Positions 1 to 6,744 are shown, counted from the first letter of the stretch. The stretch: DNA of 14,804 nucleotides from JAENVT01 sp040006755 (GCA_040006755.1 JBDTWJ010000087.1:1-14804), one strand, 5' to 3'. Notes: generated by a model from the letters alone, not told the origin. Made by a program: numbers and translations.

Positions 1-756
1 CGTCGCCACGCCACCGCGCGTGGGATCGCGCATCCACCGCGTCGACGGTGCGGCATCCAGCAAAGCTCCGACGAGTTGTCCAACAGCAGCAGTATCGGAC
101 CTGATGTCGGCATCCAGCATCAGGTCGCCGCGGGCGAGCATCACCGCCATCCCGTGGTCGGCCATGTTGCCCGACAGCAACACCACGTCACCAGGGCGCA
201 CGTGCTCGGGACCGAGGTGCAGATCGGGTGGAACAATCCCTACGCCCGCTGTCGTGATGTACAGACCATCGGCTGCTCCCTTGCCGACCACCTTCGTGTC
301 GCCGGTGATGAGTGTGACACCCGCGATCGCTGCGGCCTCGGCCATATGGGCGGCGATCTCGCGCAGTTCTGCGACGGGGAATCCTTCTTCGATCACGAAC
401 GCGGCGGAGAGCCACATCGGTTTGGCTCCGGAGACGGCAAGGTCGTTGACCGTGCCGTGCACGGCGAGATGTCCGATCGAGCCCCCCGGGAAGTGGCGCG
501 GCTGCACGACGAACGAGTCGGTCGTGAACGACAACCGATCGCCGCTGGGCAACGTCAGGGTTGCAGCGTCGGCGAGAGGCAGGCGCTCGTCGCCGGCGAA
601 CGCCTCGACGAACACCGAATCGACCAGGGCGGCGGACGCCTTGCCGCCAGCACCATGGGCGAGAGTCACCACCTCGTCGGTGAGGCGGGGACGTCTTCGT
701 CGGAAGGCCTCGATTCGGTCGAGTACTACTGCTTCTCGGTCTCCCACGGCCGTCAT
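1..756 (-). CDS. hypE: HypE, hydrogenase maturation (carbamoyl dehydratase), C-terminal part outside window
   Basis: HypE takes the carbamoyl group from HypF at its C-terminal cysteine and dehydrates it with ATP to the thiocyanate that supplies the CN ligands of the [NiFe] centre. The 252 visible residues run in frame to the window edge and carry the family signatures in order: HGAGGKAS near residue 30, TTDSFVVQP near 74, VHGTVNDLAVSGAKP near 95-110, TGDTKVVGKG near 145, and DPTRGG just before the edge. The C-terminal catalytic Cys is not in the window. The ATG at 756 overlaps the stop of the SIS gene by 4 bp (ATGA) and has GGAGG 7 nt upstream, so the start is well supported. It is the third gene of a tightly coupled minus-strand operon. 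Identity is near certain from motifs; only completeness is unknown. Confidence 0.96.
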   Translation of the reverse strand, partial: MTAVGDREAVVLDRIEAFRRRRPRLTDEVVTLAHGAGGKASAALVDSVFVEAFAGDERLPLADAATLTLPSGDRLSFTTDSFVVQPRHFPGGSIGHLAVHGTVNDLAVSGAKPMWLSAAFVIEEGFPVAELREIAAHMAEAAAIAGVTLITGDTKVVGKGAADGLYITTAGVGIVPPDLHLGPEHVRPGDVVLLSGNMADHGMAVMLARGDLMLDADIRSDTAAVGQLVGALLDAAPSTRWMRDPTRGGVAT

Positions 757-1454
757 CCTTGGTCCTCCATCGGTCTCGGCATCATCGGTCTCGGCATCAT
801 CAGTTTCGGCATCGTCGGCATTCGAGATTCCACCGCCTGCCACAGTGCAAAGCCGAGCGCAGCCTGTGTCTCCTGTATGCGGTGAACGCTGTCGGCATTG
901 ACCACCAGGCAATGCTGCACATCGGGCGATCGAGCCATCTCGCCGCCCGAGTATCCGGCGATGCCGATGGTCAGCATGCCTCGTCGCGCTGCCTCTGCGA
1001 ACGACTCGAGGAGGTTGCGTGAGTTGCCGCTCGTCGACAAACCGATTGCAATGTCGTCGAGGCCCGCATGCGCGATCAGTTGCCGCGAGAACACGAGATC
1101 GAATCCGACGTCGTTGCCGAGCGCTGTCAGCACCGCCGAGTCGTCGACGAGGTTTCGCGCCGGCAGCGGCAGTCCCCATGGCGGCTGGATGAACAGTGCC
1201 GCAAGCGAAGCAGCGTCTGTGGAACTGCCTCCGTTGCCGAACACGAACAAGCGCGCGCCCCTCGCGAACCGGTCGCTCATCGCTGCGGCGACGGCGTCGA
1301 TCGTGTCTTTCGACTCCTGGAGCGTCACTCGGCGCAGTTCTGCGCTGGCCAGCACCTTGGCGTTTGCCGACTGTTTCAGATCGAGCAACAGTGCTGAGGC
1401 GTCGCGTTCGTCGGACTCGATGAACGGATACAGGAAGTTGGTCGCCTCGCTCAC
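753..1454 (-). CDS. SIS-domain protein (GmhA-like) of the hyp operon
   Basis: A 233-residue sugar-isomerase (SIS) domain protein resembling sedoheptulose-7-phosphate isomerase GmhA. The phosphosugar-binding loops are intact: FGNGGSS at 72-78 and GLSTSGNS at 138-145. A C-terminal HRIQETQ (191-197) resembles the GmhA QE motif, but the His that usually follows is not obvious, so isomerase activity is uncertain. It starts with GTG at 1454, overlapping the upstream stop as GTGA, with GAGG 4 nt before it. Its stop overlaps the hypE start. The last 20 residues are an odd Met/Pro-rich tail (MPRPM repeats) encoded by a 15-bp tandem repeat. Its place between hypC and hypE suggests a role tied to hydrogenase maturation rather than heptose synthesis, since no LPS heptose genes are near. 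That role is inference. Confidence 0.88.
   Translation of the reverse strand: MSEATNFLYPFIESDERDASALLLDLKQSANAKVLASAELRRVTLQESKDTIDAVAAAMSDRFARGARLFVFGNGGSSTDAASLAALFIQPPWGLPLPARNLVDDSAVLTALGNDVGFDLVFSRQLIAHAGLDDIAIGLSTSGNSRNLLESFAEAARRGMLTIGIAGYSGGEMARSPDVQHCLVVNADSVHRIQETQAALGFALWQAVESRMPTMPKLMMPRPMMPRPMEDQG
768..821. repeat. 15-bp minisatellite, three units plus a partial
   Basis: Two identical 15-bp units (768-782 and 783-797), a third with two substitutions (798-812) and a partial fourth (813-821). They lie inside the 3' end of the SIS gene and on the minus strand encode repeating MPRPM/MPKLM pentapeptides. Because the unit is a multiple of three, copy-number change would lengthen or shorten the tail without a frameshift. 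Confidence 0.85.
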
Positions 1455-2179
1455 GGAACCTCGGCGATGGCCGCGCCGGCGTGGATCAGCACCAGTTCGC
1501 CGGGTGCAACGGACGAGAGCATCATCGTGTTGATCAATTCGACGCCTCGCGCCGTGCGCACACGTGCGTTGCCTTCACCTTCGAGGGCGATCACTTCGCC
1601 GACACGACCCTCGTCCGAGCACGTGATGCACACGCCGTCGTCAGCGCAGTCCTCGTCGCCGGTCAGGAGTCCGGGATGCTCGAAGCACACGTGGGTGAGT
1701 TCCCACAGCACGTGATACAGCAGCACCAGTCCACCATCGTGGAGTGCCGGGCTCTCGGCCTCGGGCACGTCGTCGGCCCATACGACGTGATCTGCTGCGC
1801 GTGCCGGCGGCCGCTCCCCAGCGCCCAACCAGATGGTCATGGCTCCCCATGCCTCGGCACGGCGCATGACAGCCGCGGTCGCGGCGCAGTCGGCCGGGCT
1901 CACCGCCAGTACGACGTCACCTGACCGTACGAGCGGGCGCAGCGCTGCGACAGGATCCGCCGAGTCGACGCTGACGGCCGGCAGGGCGCGCTTGCCGACG
2001 AGCACGGGATGCACGAACTCTACGGCAACGTGGCGGGCGTGTTCTGGCCAGGTGGGTGCGATGCACCAGAGCGTGGCGCCACGCGAGAATCGACCGGCCA
2101 GCGACAGCGCGGCAACAGCAAGACACTCACCGACATCGACATCTCTGTCGCCCCGGAGATCGTGTGCGATCGACGCCAT
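1451..2179 (-). CDS. hypC: SIS-like domain fused to HypC/HupF hydrogenase chaperone
   Basis: A 242-residue protein with two parts. Residues about 10-170 look like a SIS domain (AEFVHPVLVGKRALP at 53-67 resembles GmhA), but the usual SxSGxS loop is replaced by AVSPADCAA at 92-100, so sugar-phosphate binding may be lost. Residues 183-242 are a HypC-family chaperone, which guides the Fe(CN)2CO unit from HypD to the hydrogenase large subunit. They begin VCITCSDEG with C184 and C187 and end with the typical GELVLIHAGAAIAEVP. In free HypC the key Cys is residue 2; here it is internal. An upstream in-frame ATG at 2215 exists, but ATG 2179 is preferred: GGAGG lies 9 nt before it and the extra residues look non-conserved. 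First gene of the hyp operon, with its own promoter. The fusion reads through without stop or frameshift. Confidence 0.88.
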   Translation of the reverse strand: MASIAHDLRGDRDVDVGECLAVAALSLAGRFSRGATLWCIAPTWPEHARHVAVEFVHPVLVGKRALPAVSVDSADPVAALRPLVRSGDVVLAVSPADCAATAAVMRRAEAWGAMTIWLGAGERPPARAADHVVWADDVPEAESPALHDGGLVLLYHVLWELTHVCFEHPGLLTGDEDCADDGVCITCSDEGRVGEVIALEGEGNARVRTARGVELINTMMLSSVAPGELVLIHAGAAIAEVP

Positions 2180-2223
2180 TGCGTGCCACCTCCGTGAACC
2201 GCGCCGGGCGGCCATCGCTGGCG

Positions 2224-2253
2224 ACAGTACGCCCTTCCGAACTGTGTCGGCAA
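2224..2253 (-). promoter_or_regulatory. Promoter of the SIS-hypC / SIS / hypE operon
   Basis: On the minus strand TTGCCG (2253-2248) and TACTGT (2229-2224) are separated by 18 bp, a sigma-70-type arrangement. The start site would fall near 2217, giving a leader of about 38 nt that includes the GGAGG site before ATG 2179. Seen by eye, not measured. Confidence 0.55.
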
Positions 2254-2304
2254 GGTGGGGACGACGGGAGGGTGGCGCGATCCTGCTATCCGATCAGCGT
2301 GCGG

Positions 2305-2310
2305 TATCTT
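2305..2310 (+). promoter_or_regulatory. -10 box TATCTT of the PAS gene, leaderless arrangement
   Basis: TATCTT ends 7 nt before the ATG at 2318, the spacing expected if transcription begins at the start codon itself. No Shine-Dalgarno precedes this ATG. This decides the start over an in-frame ATG at 2255. Confidence 0.55.
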
Positions 2311-2317
2311 TGCGATC

Positions 2318-3100
2318 ATGGTGGATCCGCTCGAGCGCGTCGCCGGGGCAGGTGGTCGGGCGGTGCTCGACATCTTCGCCGACCTCTCCGCGATTGCGTT
2401 GTTCACACACGACGCCGAGGGTCGCATCGCCCGTTGGAATCGCGGCGCTGAGCGGATCTTCGGATACAGCGAGGACGAGATCGTCGGCGAAGCACTTGCC
2501 TCGCTGGCGCCGCCTCATCTGCGCGCGTCATTGCAGTCGGTGGAGGACCGGGTCGCTGCTGGTGAACGCGTCGACCGCATGTTCACCGAGATCCAGCGCA
2601 AGGACGGCATGCCCGTCCCGATCGCCCTGTCTGTCACACCCGTGATCGAGCCTTCTGGTGCGTTCGCCGGTGCGGTCGGGGTTGCCCAGGAACTGACCGA
2701 AACCAGGCTCGCACAGGCCGCGCTCGCGGAAGTCGAGCTGCGTTTCAGCGAATGGGAGTCGTTGGCGCACGTCGGCCGCTGGCTCTGGGATGTCGGCACC
2801 GACGCGGTGCAATGGAGCGACGAACTCCATCGCATGCACGGCATCGATCCGCTCGAATTCGAGGGTACGTTGCAGGGTCATCTCAGCGCGGTGCATCCCG
2901 AGGATCGCGAGCGAGTGCGCTCGTTGATGCAGGCTGCGGTCGCGAGCGGAGAGCCATTCGAGGACGAATACCGCATCGCCGACGACGCATCGGCGCGATG
3001 GTTCGCGATGCGAGCCGAGCCTGCGGTCGGATCGTCGGGCGAAGTCGTCGGCTTGCGAGGTGTCAGTCAGAACCTCACGGTCAACGCAAGCCGACGATGA
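2318..3100 (+). CDS. Stand-alone double-PAS sensor protein
   Basis: A 260-residue protein with two PAS domains and nothing else. The first spans about 10-125 (WNRGAERIFGYSEDEIVG near 40-57, ending GVAQELTETR). The second, of the PAS_3 type, spans about 135-255 (GRWLWDVGTDAVQWSDE, later HPEDRERV and a GEVVGLRGVSQNLT end). There is no kinase, GGDEF, HTH or membrane segment, so it may act by protein contact or as a free ligand/redox sensor; ligand-binding residues cannot be assigned by eye. It diverges from the hyp operon across 138 bp and its last 20 bp overlap the convergent YtxH-like gene. The ATG at 2318 is chosen for its TAnnnT box 7 nt upstream. A role in sensing conditions for hydrogenase use is inferred from position only. 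Confidence 0.88.
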   Translation: MVDPLERVAGAGGRAVLDIFADLSAIALFTHDAEGRIARWNRGAERIFGYSEDEIVGEALASLAPPHLRASLQSVEDRVAAGERVDRMFTEIQRKDGMPVPIALSVTPVIEPSGAFAGAVGVAQELTETRLAQAALAEVELRFSEWESLAHVGRWLWDVGTDAVQWSDELHRMHGIDPLEFEGTLQGHLSAVHPEDRERVRSLMQAAVASGEPFEDEYRIADDASARWFAMRAEPAVGSSGEVVGLRGVSQNLTVNASRR

Positions 3101-3344
3101 GCTTCACTCGATCGACCAGGTCGTTGGTACCCGCACGGTCCGTCGCGTGTTCGCGTCCGTTCTCCAGCATTGTCGCCAAACCACGCAGCGAGTGAGCTGC
3201 GTGCGAGCGGAGCGCTTTGACGAGATCGTTGAACTCGTCCGATTCGCGAATGGCGTGAACGGCGCCGATCACCTCGTCGAGAGACTCGCCGCCGGCGCGA
3301 GAGCCCATGACATAGCCGGCTGCGAACACCAGCAGTATCCCCAT
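3081..3344 (-). CDS. Small YtxH-like membrane protein
   Basis: An 87-residue protein starting MGILLVFAAGYVMGSRAG: one short hydrophobic segment with a glycine-spaced GYxxGSRAG motif, typical of YtxH-like single-span proteins, followed by an amphipathic, charged helical region (about 20-87). The start is ATG 3344, preceded by AGGAGG 6 nt upstream; the longer in-frame start at 3416 would overlap the upstream gene's end and has no ribosome site. It lies 28 bp downstream of the PadR-YceI gene on the same strand, so the two are probably co-transcribed. Function is unknown; a membrane-anchoring or scaffolding role near the hydrogenase is inference. Confidence 0.8.
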   Translation of the reverse strand: MGILLVFAAGYVMGSRAGGESLDEVIGAVHAIRESDEFNDLVKALRSHAAHSLRGLATMLENGREHATDRAGTNDLVDRVKLIVGLR

Positions 3345-3372
3345 TGCGTCCTCCTCTAGTGCGCTCGCTCCG

Positions 3373-4473
3373 TTACGGTCCGGTGGTTTGATCTTGCTGT
3401 TCGAGTTCTGCTTCAACTTGCAAACCGACGACTACGTCGGGGTAGATCCGCAGCATGAGCACGGTCGGTGACACCAAGCCGAAGTCGCGGATGTCGACCA
3501 TCTGCTCGCCTCGCACCACGAGCGCGTGATCTGCCGGCATCGTTACCGAGACCGTGCCTTCCAGCGGCCGGCTGACACCGTGGAACGTCACCTCACCTTC
3601 GAGTTGGAAGCGATCCGTGGCACCCACCGGTGTGCACGCCCGTAGGTCGAGCGTGACTATTGGATGACGGCGAGCGTCGATCCGGCGACGCAGTTCGGCG
3701 TCGTACAGGCTGTTGCCAGACCGAAGGTGTTCGACCTGGATCTCGAGATGCGCCGTCGGACGCCCGCCCGGACACACTTGTCGTCCAGCGACGGGTGCCT
3801 CGATGACGCCCGTGACACCCAAGGCCCCGAATGTGATAGGGCCAACTGACGAGCGCGCGTCGATGACCACCACCGATCGGTTGGGAACAACCCGGAACCG
3901 ACTCACCGTTCCGGATTCGTGAGCGCGCTGGCCGCGATTGCGGCCGCGATCGATGGGCGTCGGGGTCACTGCGGATGACAACATCGATCCTCTGCCGCGC
4001 TCGATTCGTGAGGTCGACGACACCGGCGACCATGGTGTGGCCGTGACCGTGTGCCACCCACCCTCGACCTCGGCAAGCACGGCGTCGACGGTGCCGGTGG
4101 CCACGTAGCGGCGCAGCACTCGATCGAGACCGTCGCGCTCCTGCTTGATGACACCCATCCAGATTCGCAGCGCTTGCTCGCCTTGTTCGGTCAAGGTATA
4201 CACGCGCCGATTGTGCCCGGCGCGCTGTTGCTCGGGTGAGGAGCCGATCAACCCGTCTGCTTCCAATCGGGCCAGCGCCCTGTACACGCTCGGACGATCG
4301 ACGCGACCGACATGAAGCGCGTGCACACCCTTCGCCAGGCTGTAGCCGTGACGAGGCTCCTCGGCCAGCAGCAGGAGGATCGCGGGAAGCAGGAAGCGTC
4401 GGGGAGCGGCGACCTCGAACCGCGACTGTCGGCTCGTCTGCCAACCGACGTCGGTCGCGTCCTGCTCGGTCAT
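3373..4473 (-). CDS. PadR-type DNA-binding domain fused to YceI-like domain
   Basis: A 366-residue two-domain protein. Residues about 24-135 are a PadR winged helix-turn-helix (FLLPAILLLLAEEPRHGYSLAKG, then RPSVYRALARLEADGLI at 60-76 and the wing RRVYTLTEQGEQAL at 89-102). A low-complexity linker covers about 136-188. Residues 190-355 are a YceI-like lipocalin-type barrel (LRSGNSLYDAELRRRIDARR 250-269, VTFHGVSRPLEGTV near 295-308, VDIRDFGL near 326-333). YceI proteins are usually secreted and bind polyisoprenoid lipids or quinones; this one has no signal peptide or membrane span, so it should be cytosolic. AAGGGG precedes the ATG at 4473. It diverges from hypA and heads an operon with the YtxH-like gene. 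A one-component regulator that senses an isoprenoid or quinone ligand is a reasonable inference, not shown. Confidence 0.85.
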   Translation of the reverse strand: MTEQDATDVGWQTSRQSRFEVAAPRRFLLPAILLLLAEEPRHGYSLAKGVHALHVGRVDRPSVYRALARLEADGLIGSSPEQQRAGHNRRVYTLTEQGEQALRIWMGVIKQERDGLDRVLRRYVATGTVDAVLAEVEGGWHTVTATPWSPVSSTSRIERGRGSMLSSAVTPTPIDRGRNRGQRAHESGTVSRFRVVPNRSVVVIDARSSVGPITFGALGVTGVIEAPVAGRQVCPGGRPTAHLEIQVEHLRSGNSLYDAELRRRIDARRHPIVTLDLRACTPVGATDRFQLEGEVTFHGVSRPLEGTVSVTMPADHALVVRGEQMVDIRDFGLVSPTVLMLRIYPDVVVGLQVEAELEQQDQTTGP

Positions 4474-4530
4474 GTGGCCCCTTGAAGTTCAGGTTCACGG
4501 AGACAAGTGGCATTGCCTCGGCTGGGCCTT

Positions 4531-4557
4531 CCTATATTCCGATCGGAGCGTTGTCAA
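4531..4557 (-). promoter_or_regulatory. Promoter of the PadR-YceI gene with embedded palindrome
   Basis: On the minus strand a perfect TTGACA (4557-4552) is followed by TATAGG (4536-4531) at 15 bp, or TAGGAA (4534-4529) at 17 bp. Between them lies the perfect palindrome TCCGATCGGA (4538-4547), well placed for an operator; autoregulation by the PadR domain is the simplest guess. The leader to ATG 4473 would be about 50 nt. Confidence 0.5.
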
Positions 4558-4567
4558 GGGTGATCCC

Positions 4568-4573
4568 TAGGCT
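4568..4573 (+). promoter_or_regulatory. -10 box TAGGCT of hypA, leaderless arrangement
   Basis: TAGGCT ends 6 nt before the GTG at 4580. The same hexamer at the same distance precedes the pterin dehydratase gene. No Shine-Dalgarno is seen, so hypA is probably translated from a leaderless mRNA. No good -35 was found at 16-18 bp. Confidence 0.5.
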
Positions 4574-4579
4574 TGCGTC

Positions 4580-4930
4580 GTGCACGAGGTCTCGATCTGC
4601 ACGGCCATCGCCAAAATCGCCCACCAGGCCGCCGCCGGTCGCACGGTCGAGTGCGTTCGGGTCGACATCGGTCACCTCCGGCAGGTCGTACCGGACACGC
4701 TGCGGCATAGCTGGGAAATGGTGGTGTTCGGCACGCCGCTCGACAGCGTGCCGCTGGAGGTCCGCGAGGTCGAAGCGGTCATCGAGTGCCGCATCTGTGC
4801 AACTCGCACCCAGCTCGACGATCCCATCTTTCGATGTAGCGCGTGCGGGTCGACCAACACGGAGATCATCAGCGGTAATGAGCTCTTCGTGACATCACTC
4901 GACCTGACCGTCGACGACATCCTGAGTTGA
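4580..4930 (+). CDS. hypA: HypA, nickel chaperone for [NiFe]-hydrogenase
   Basis: A 116-residue HypA, which with HypB delivers Ni to the hydrogenase large subunit. The N-terminal MHEVSI provides the Ni ligands His2 and neighbouring Glu3, which fixes the start at GTG 4580 (any other start would lose the essential His2). The structural Zn site is C70-x2-C73 and C86-x2-C89. Length matches the family (about 115). It is separated from the hypC-hypE operon by the PAS, YtxH-like and PadR-YceI genes and faces the PadR-YceI gene, so it may be under that regulator. Its stop lies 9 bp from the convergent glycosidase-like gene. Confidence 0.95.
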   Translation: MHEVSICTAIAKIAHQAAAGRTVECVRVDIGHLRQVVPDTLRHSWEMVVFGTPLDSVPLEVREVEAVIECRICATRTQLDDPIFRCSACGSTNTEIISGNELFVTSLDLTVDDILS

Positions 4931-4939
4931 TTGCTTGCC

Positions 4940-6085
4940 TTACGGCGCGAACACGAGCGAGCGGGCGCGCTGCATCGTGGAGATGAATGCCAGGGTGGAT
5001 TCTGCTCCCTGGTTGAGGTTGACGCTGTCGGCCTGCAACCCATCGAACCCACCGCCAGAGCTGTCGTCGAACATCGGCAGACCGGTGTCGTTCGCTCCGC
5101 CGAACCAGCGTGCCGCAGCTGCAACGCCCCGCAACCATGTGCGATCGCCAGTGACGAGAGCGGCGCGCCAGCAGGCATCAGCCATCGCCGCGACCTCGAT
5201 CGGCTGTTGGTCGTACATCGGCTCGATGTCGTCGGGTCCACGCCCAGCGAGGCCGACGACCGAGAGGTGGCCGGCGGTCATCTCGAGCTCGAGCAACCAA
5301 TCCAACATCGCCAGCCCACGATCGAGATCGCTCGACCTGTCGAGCGCATGTCCGGCGGCAATGACGGCCTCGGCCAGTGTCGCGTTTGCGTAGGTCAGGC
5401 GCGGTTCGGGCCAGGTCCATGCTCCGGCGGGGACTGGCCCGACCACAAGCAACGTGTCGGCGAGCAGAGCTAGAGCGGCTTGATGATCGCGATCGCTCAC
5501 CAGTACATCGGCCGCGCCAAGGGCGGCGAAAGCCATCGATCTCGAGTGGCGAGAACGCCGGCCTATGGCCTTGTTGAAGCCTCGTAGTGCAGCCCTGCGC
5601 ACAGGCGGAGCAGGATGGTTCGCGGCCATCACTCCCAAACCCCACACACTGTGGCCCCAACTGTCGTCGGTGCTGACGACGTCGGTCCAGCATCCCGCCG
5701 AGTTCATGCGGTTGTGGCATCGCCCGTCCAGGTCCTGAGCGTCGAGCACGAAGCGCAGCGCTAGCCGGCCGAGATGACGCGGTGGTCCGCTGTCCAATTC
5801 GCGTGCTGTGACAATGAGCAATCTCGCGTTGTCGTCGGTGGAATATCCGTGTTCTTCGCGACGAATCAGGCCGGAGGCACGCTCGAACAGACCACGCTCG
5901 TCAGAGAGTCGCTCGACGTGCTCGAAGCGAGATCGTTGCGCGGTTCTCACGAAGTCAATGCAGGAAGCGGCAGAGAGCAATACATGATCGATCCTCGAAT
6001 CGGGTAGAGACGTCGTGGGACTAGAGGTCACCAGTGCTCGCAGCGTTCCTACCAAACGAGGCGAATCTCGGAGAAGAGCCACCAT
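4940..6085 (-). CDS. Glycosidase-like (alpha/alpha)-barrel protein
   Basis: A 381-residue protein of the six-hairpin glycosidase-like type often found beside GT4 glycosyltransferases. Recognised stretches are YSTDDNARLL (81-90), GRCHNRMN (121-128), STDDSWGHSVWGLG (138-151), and a late DGLQADSVNLNQGAESTLAF. The repeated helical pattern and paired acidic residues fit an (alpha/alpha)-barrel carbohydrate enzyme, but I cannot name substrate or catalytic acids. No signal peptide is visible, suggesting a cytoplasmic location. ATG 6085 is chosen because GAGG lies 7 nt upstream; the in-frame ATG at 6226 would add 47 residues with no conserved look and would overlap the divergent gene. Partner of the GT4 gene at 6745 by proximity (inference). 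Confidence 0.7.
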   Translation of the reverse strand: MVALLRDSPRLVGTLRALVTSSPTTSLPDSRIDHVLLSAASCIDFVRTAQRSRFEHVERLSDERGLFERASGLIRREEHGYSTDDNARLLIVTARELDSGPPRHLGRLALRFVLDAQDLDGRCHNRMNSAGCWTDVVSTDDSWGHSVWGLGVMAANHPAPPVRRAALRGFNKAIGRRSRHSRSMAFAALGAADVLVSDRDHQAALALLADTLLVVGPVPAGAWTWPEPRLTYANATLAEAVIAAGHALDRSSDLDRGLAMLDWLLELEMTAGHLSVVGLAGRGPDDIEPMYDQQPIEVAAMADACWRAALVTGDRTWLRGVAAAARWFGGANDTGLPMFDDSSGGGFDGLQADSVNLNQGAESTLAFISTMQRARSLVFAP

Positions 6086-6175
6086 GGTATCGCCTCGATC
6101 TGTCGGACCCGGTGTTGCGACTGTCGGGATCAACCAACGAGGTTCGACGCCACAGGCATTGGGTACTGCATCCGG

Positions 6176-6700
6176 GTGACAAACACCGAGCCCCCGCCGC
6201 CGACCGGGGAAACGATCGAACGGCAACGTTGGCTCGACCAGAAGCGCAAGCAGGTCGAGGAAGAACAGACCGGGCGTCTCCTGCCCGGCGGTGGGTTTGC
6301 GTCAACGCACGCCCCCGGATGGGAGCGGCGTCATTGGACGAGTCGCCTGCTGCACCGTATGGGTGAGATGGCGGCGCACCCCATCGCGGGAATCGTCGCG
6401 GCGATCCTTGTCTTCGTGTGGGTCGTGGTCGGAGTCGCCTATGACTTCCCGACGTGGTGGCAGGTGGTGCTCTTCAGTGTCAGCGGATCTGTCACGTTCG
6501 TGATGGTGTTCGTCATTCAGCACGCTCAGCAGCGCCAAACCAACGGAACGCAGCGCAAGCTCGACGAGCTCATCCGATCGACGGCTCCTGCCGACAATGC
6601 GCTCATTGCTGTTGAAGAAGCTCCCGACGAACATCTCCAGGCGCTCACGCATCTCAATCTCGCCGATCGAACTCGTGCCTGCGGGACGAACGCGGACTGA
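6176..6700 (+). CDS. Low-affinity iron permease family membrane protein
   Basis: A 174-residue protein with a charged N-terminus (1-62), two membrane segments (about 69-91 and 95-117), and then the family signature VIQHAQQRQTNGTQRKLDEL (113-132) with RSTAPADNALIAVEEAP after it. This matches the low-affinity iron permease family (Pfam Iron_permease), named after fungal Fet4 but short in bacteria, where transport has rarely been shown. The start is GTG 6176, with TACTGC ending 6 nt before it, an imperfect copy of the leaderless -10 box seen at other genes here. The divergent glycosidase-like gene starts 90 bp away. No iron regulator box was recognised. Confidence 0.82.
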   Translation: MTNTEPPPPTGETIERQRWLDQKRKQVEEEQTGRLLPGGGFASTHAPGWERRHWTSRLLHRMGEMAAHPIAGIVAAILVFVWVVVGVAYDFPTWWQVVLFSVSGSVTFVMVFVIQHAQQRQTNGTQRKLDELIRSTAPADNALIAVEEAPDEHLQALTHLNLADRTRACGTNAD

Positions 6701-6732
6701 CCGAGGCGTTCTGCGCACTGTGTCCAGCGCAC

Positions 6733-6738
6733 TACGGT
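6733..6738 (+). promoter_or_regulatory. -10 box TACGGT of the glycosyltransferase gene
   Basis: TACGGT ends 6 nt before ATG 6745, matching the TAnnnT-N6-start arrangement seen repeatedly in the window. It suggests this gene has its own leaderless promoter although it follows the iron-permease-family gene by only 44 bp. Confidence 0.45.
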
Positions 6739-6744
6739 GCGGGG

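Noticed and set aside
20..901. Long plus-strand open frames over 20-901
   Set aside because: They lie antisense to hypE and the SIS gene, whose motifs are unmistakable; Ser/Arg-rich translation is typical of a GC-rich shadow frame.
2180..2215. Upstream start extending SIS-HypC by 12 residues
   Set aside because: Added residues are Arg/Trp-rich and the GGAGG site fits ATG 2179, not ATG 2215.
6086..6226. Upstream start extending the glycosidase-like protein by 47 residues
   Set aside because: The extra stretch has no conserved look, overlaps the divergent gene's start, and lacks a ribosome site, whereas ATG 6085 has GAGG.
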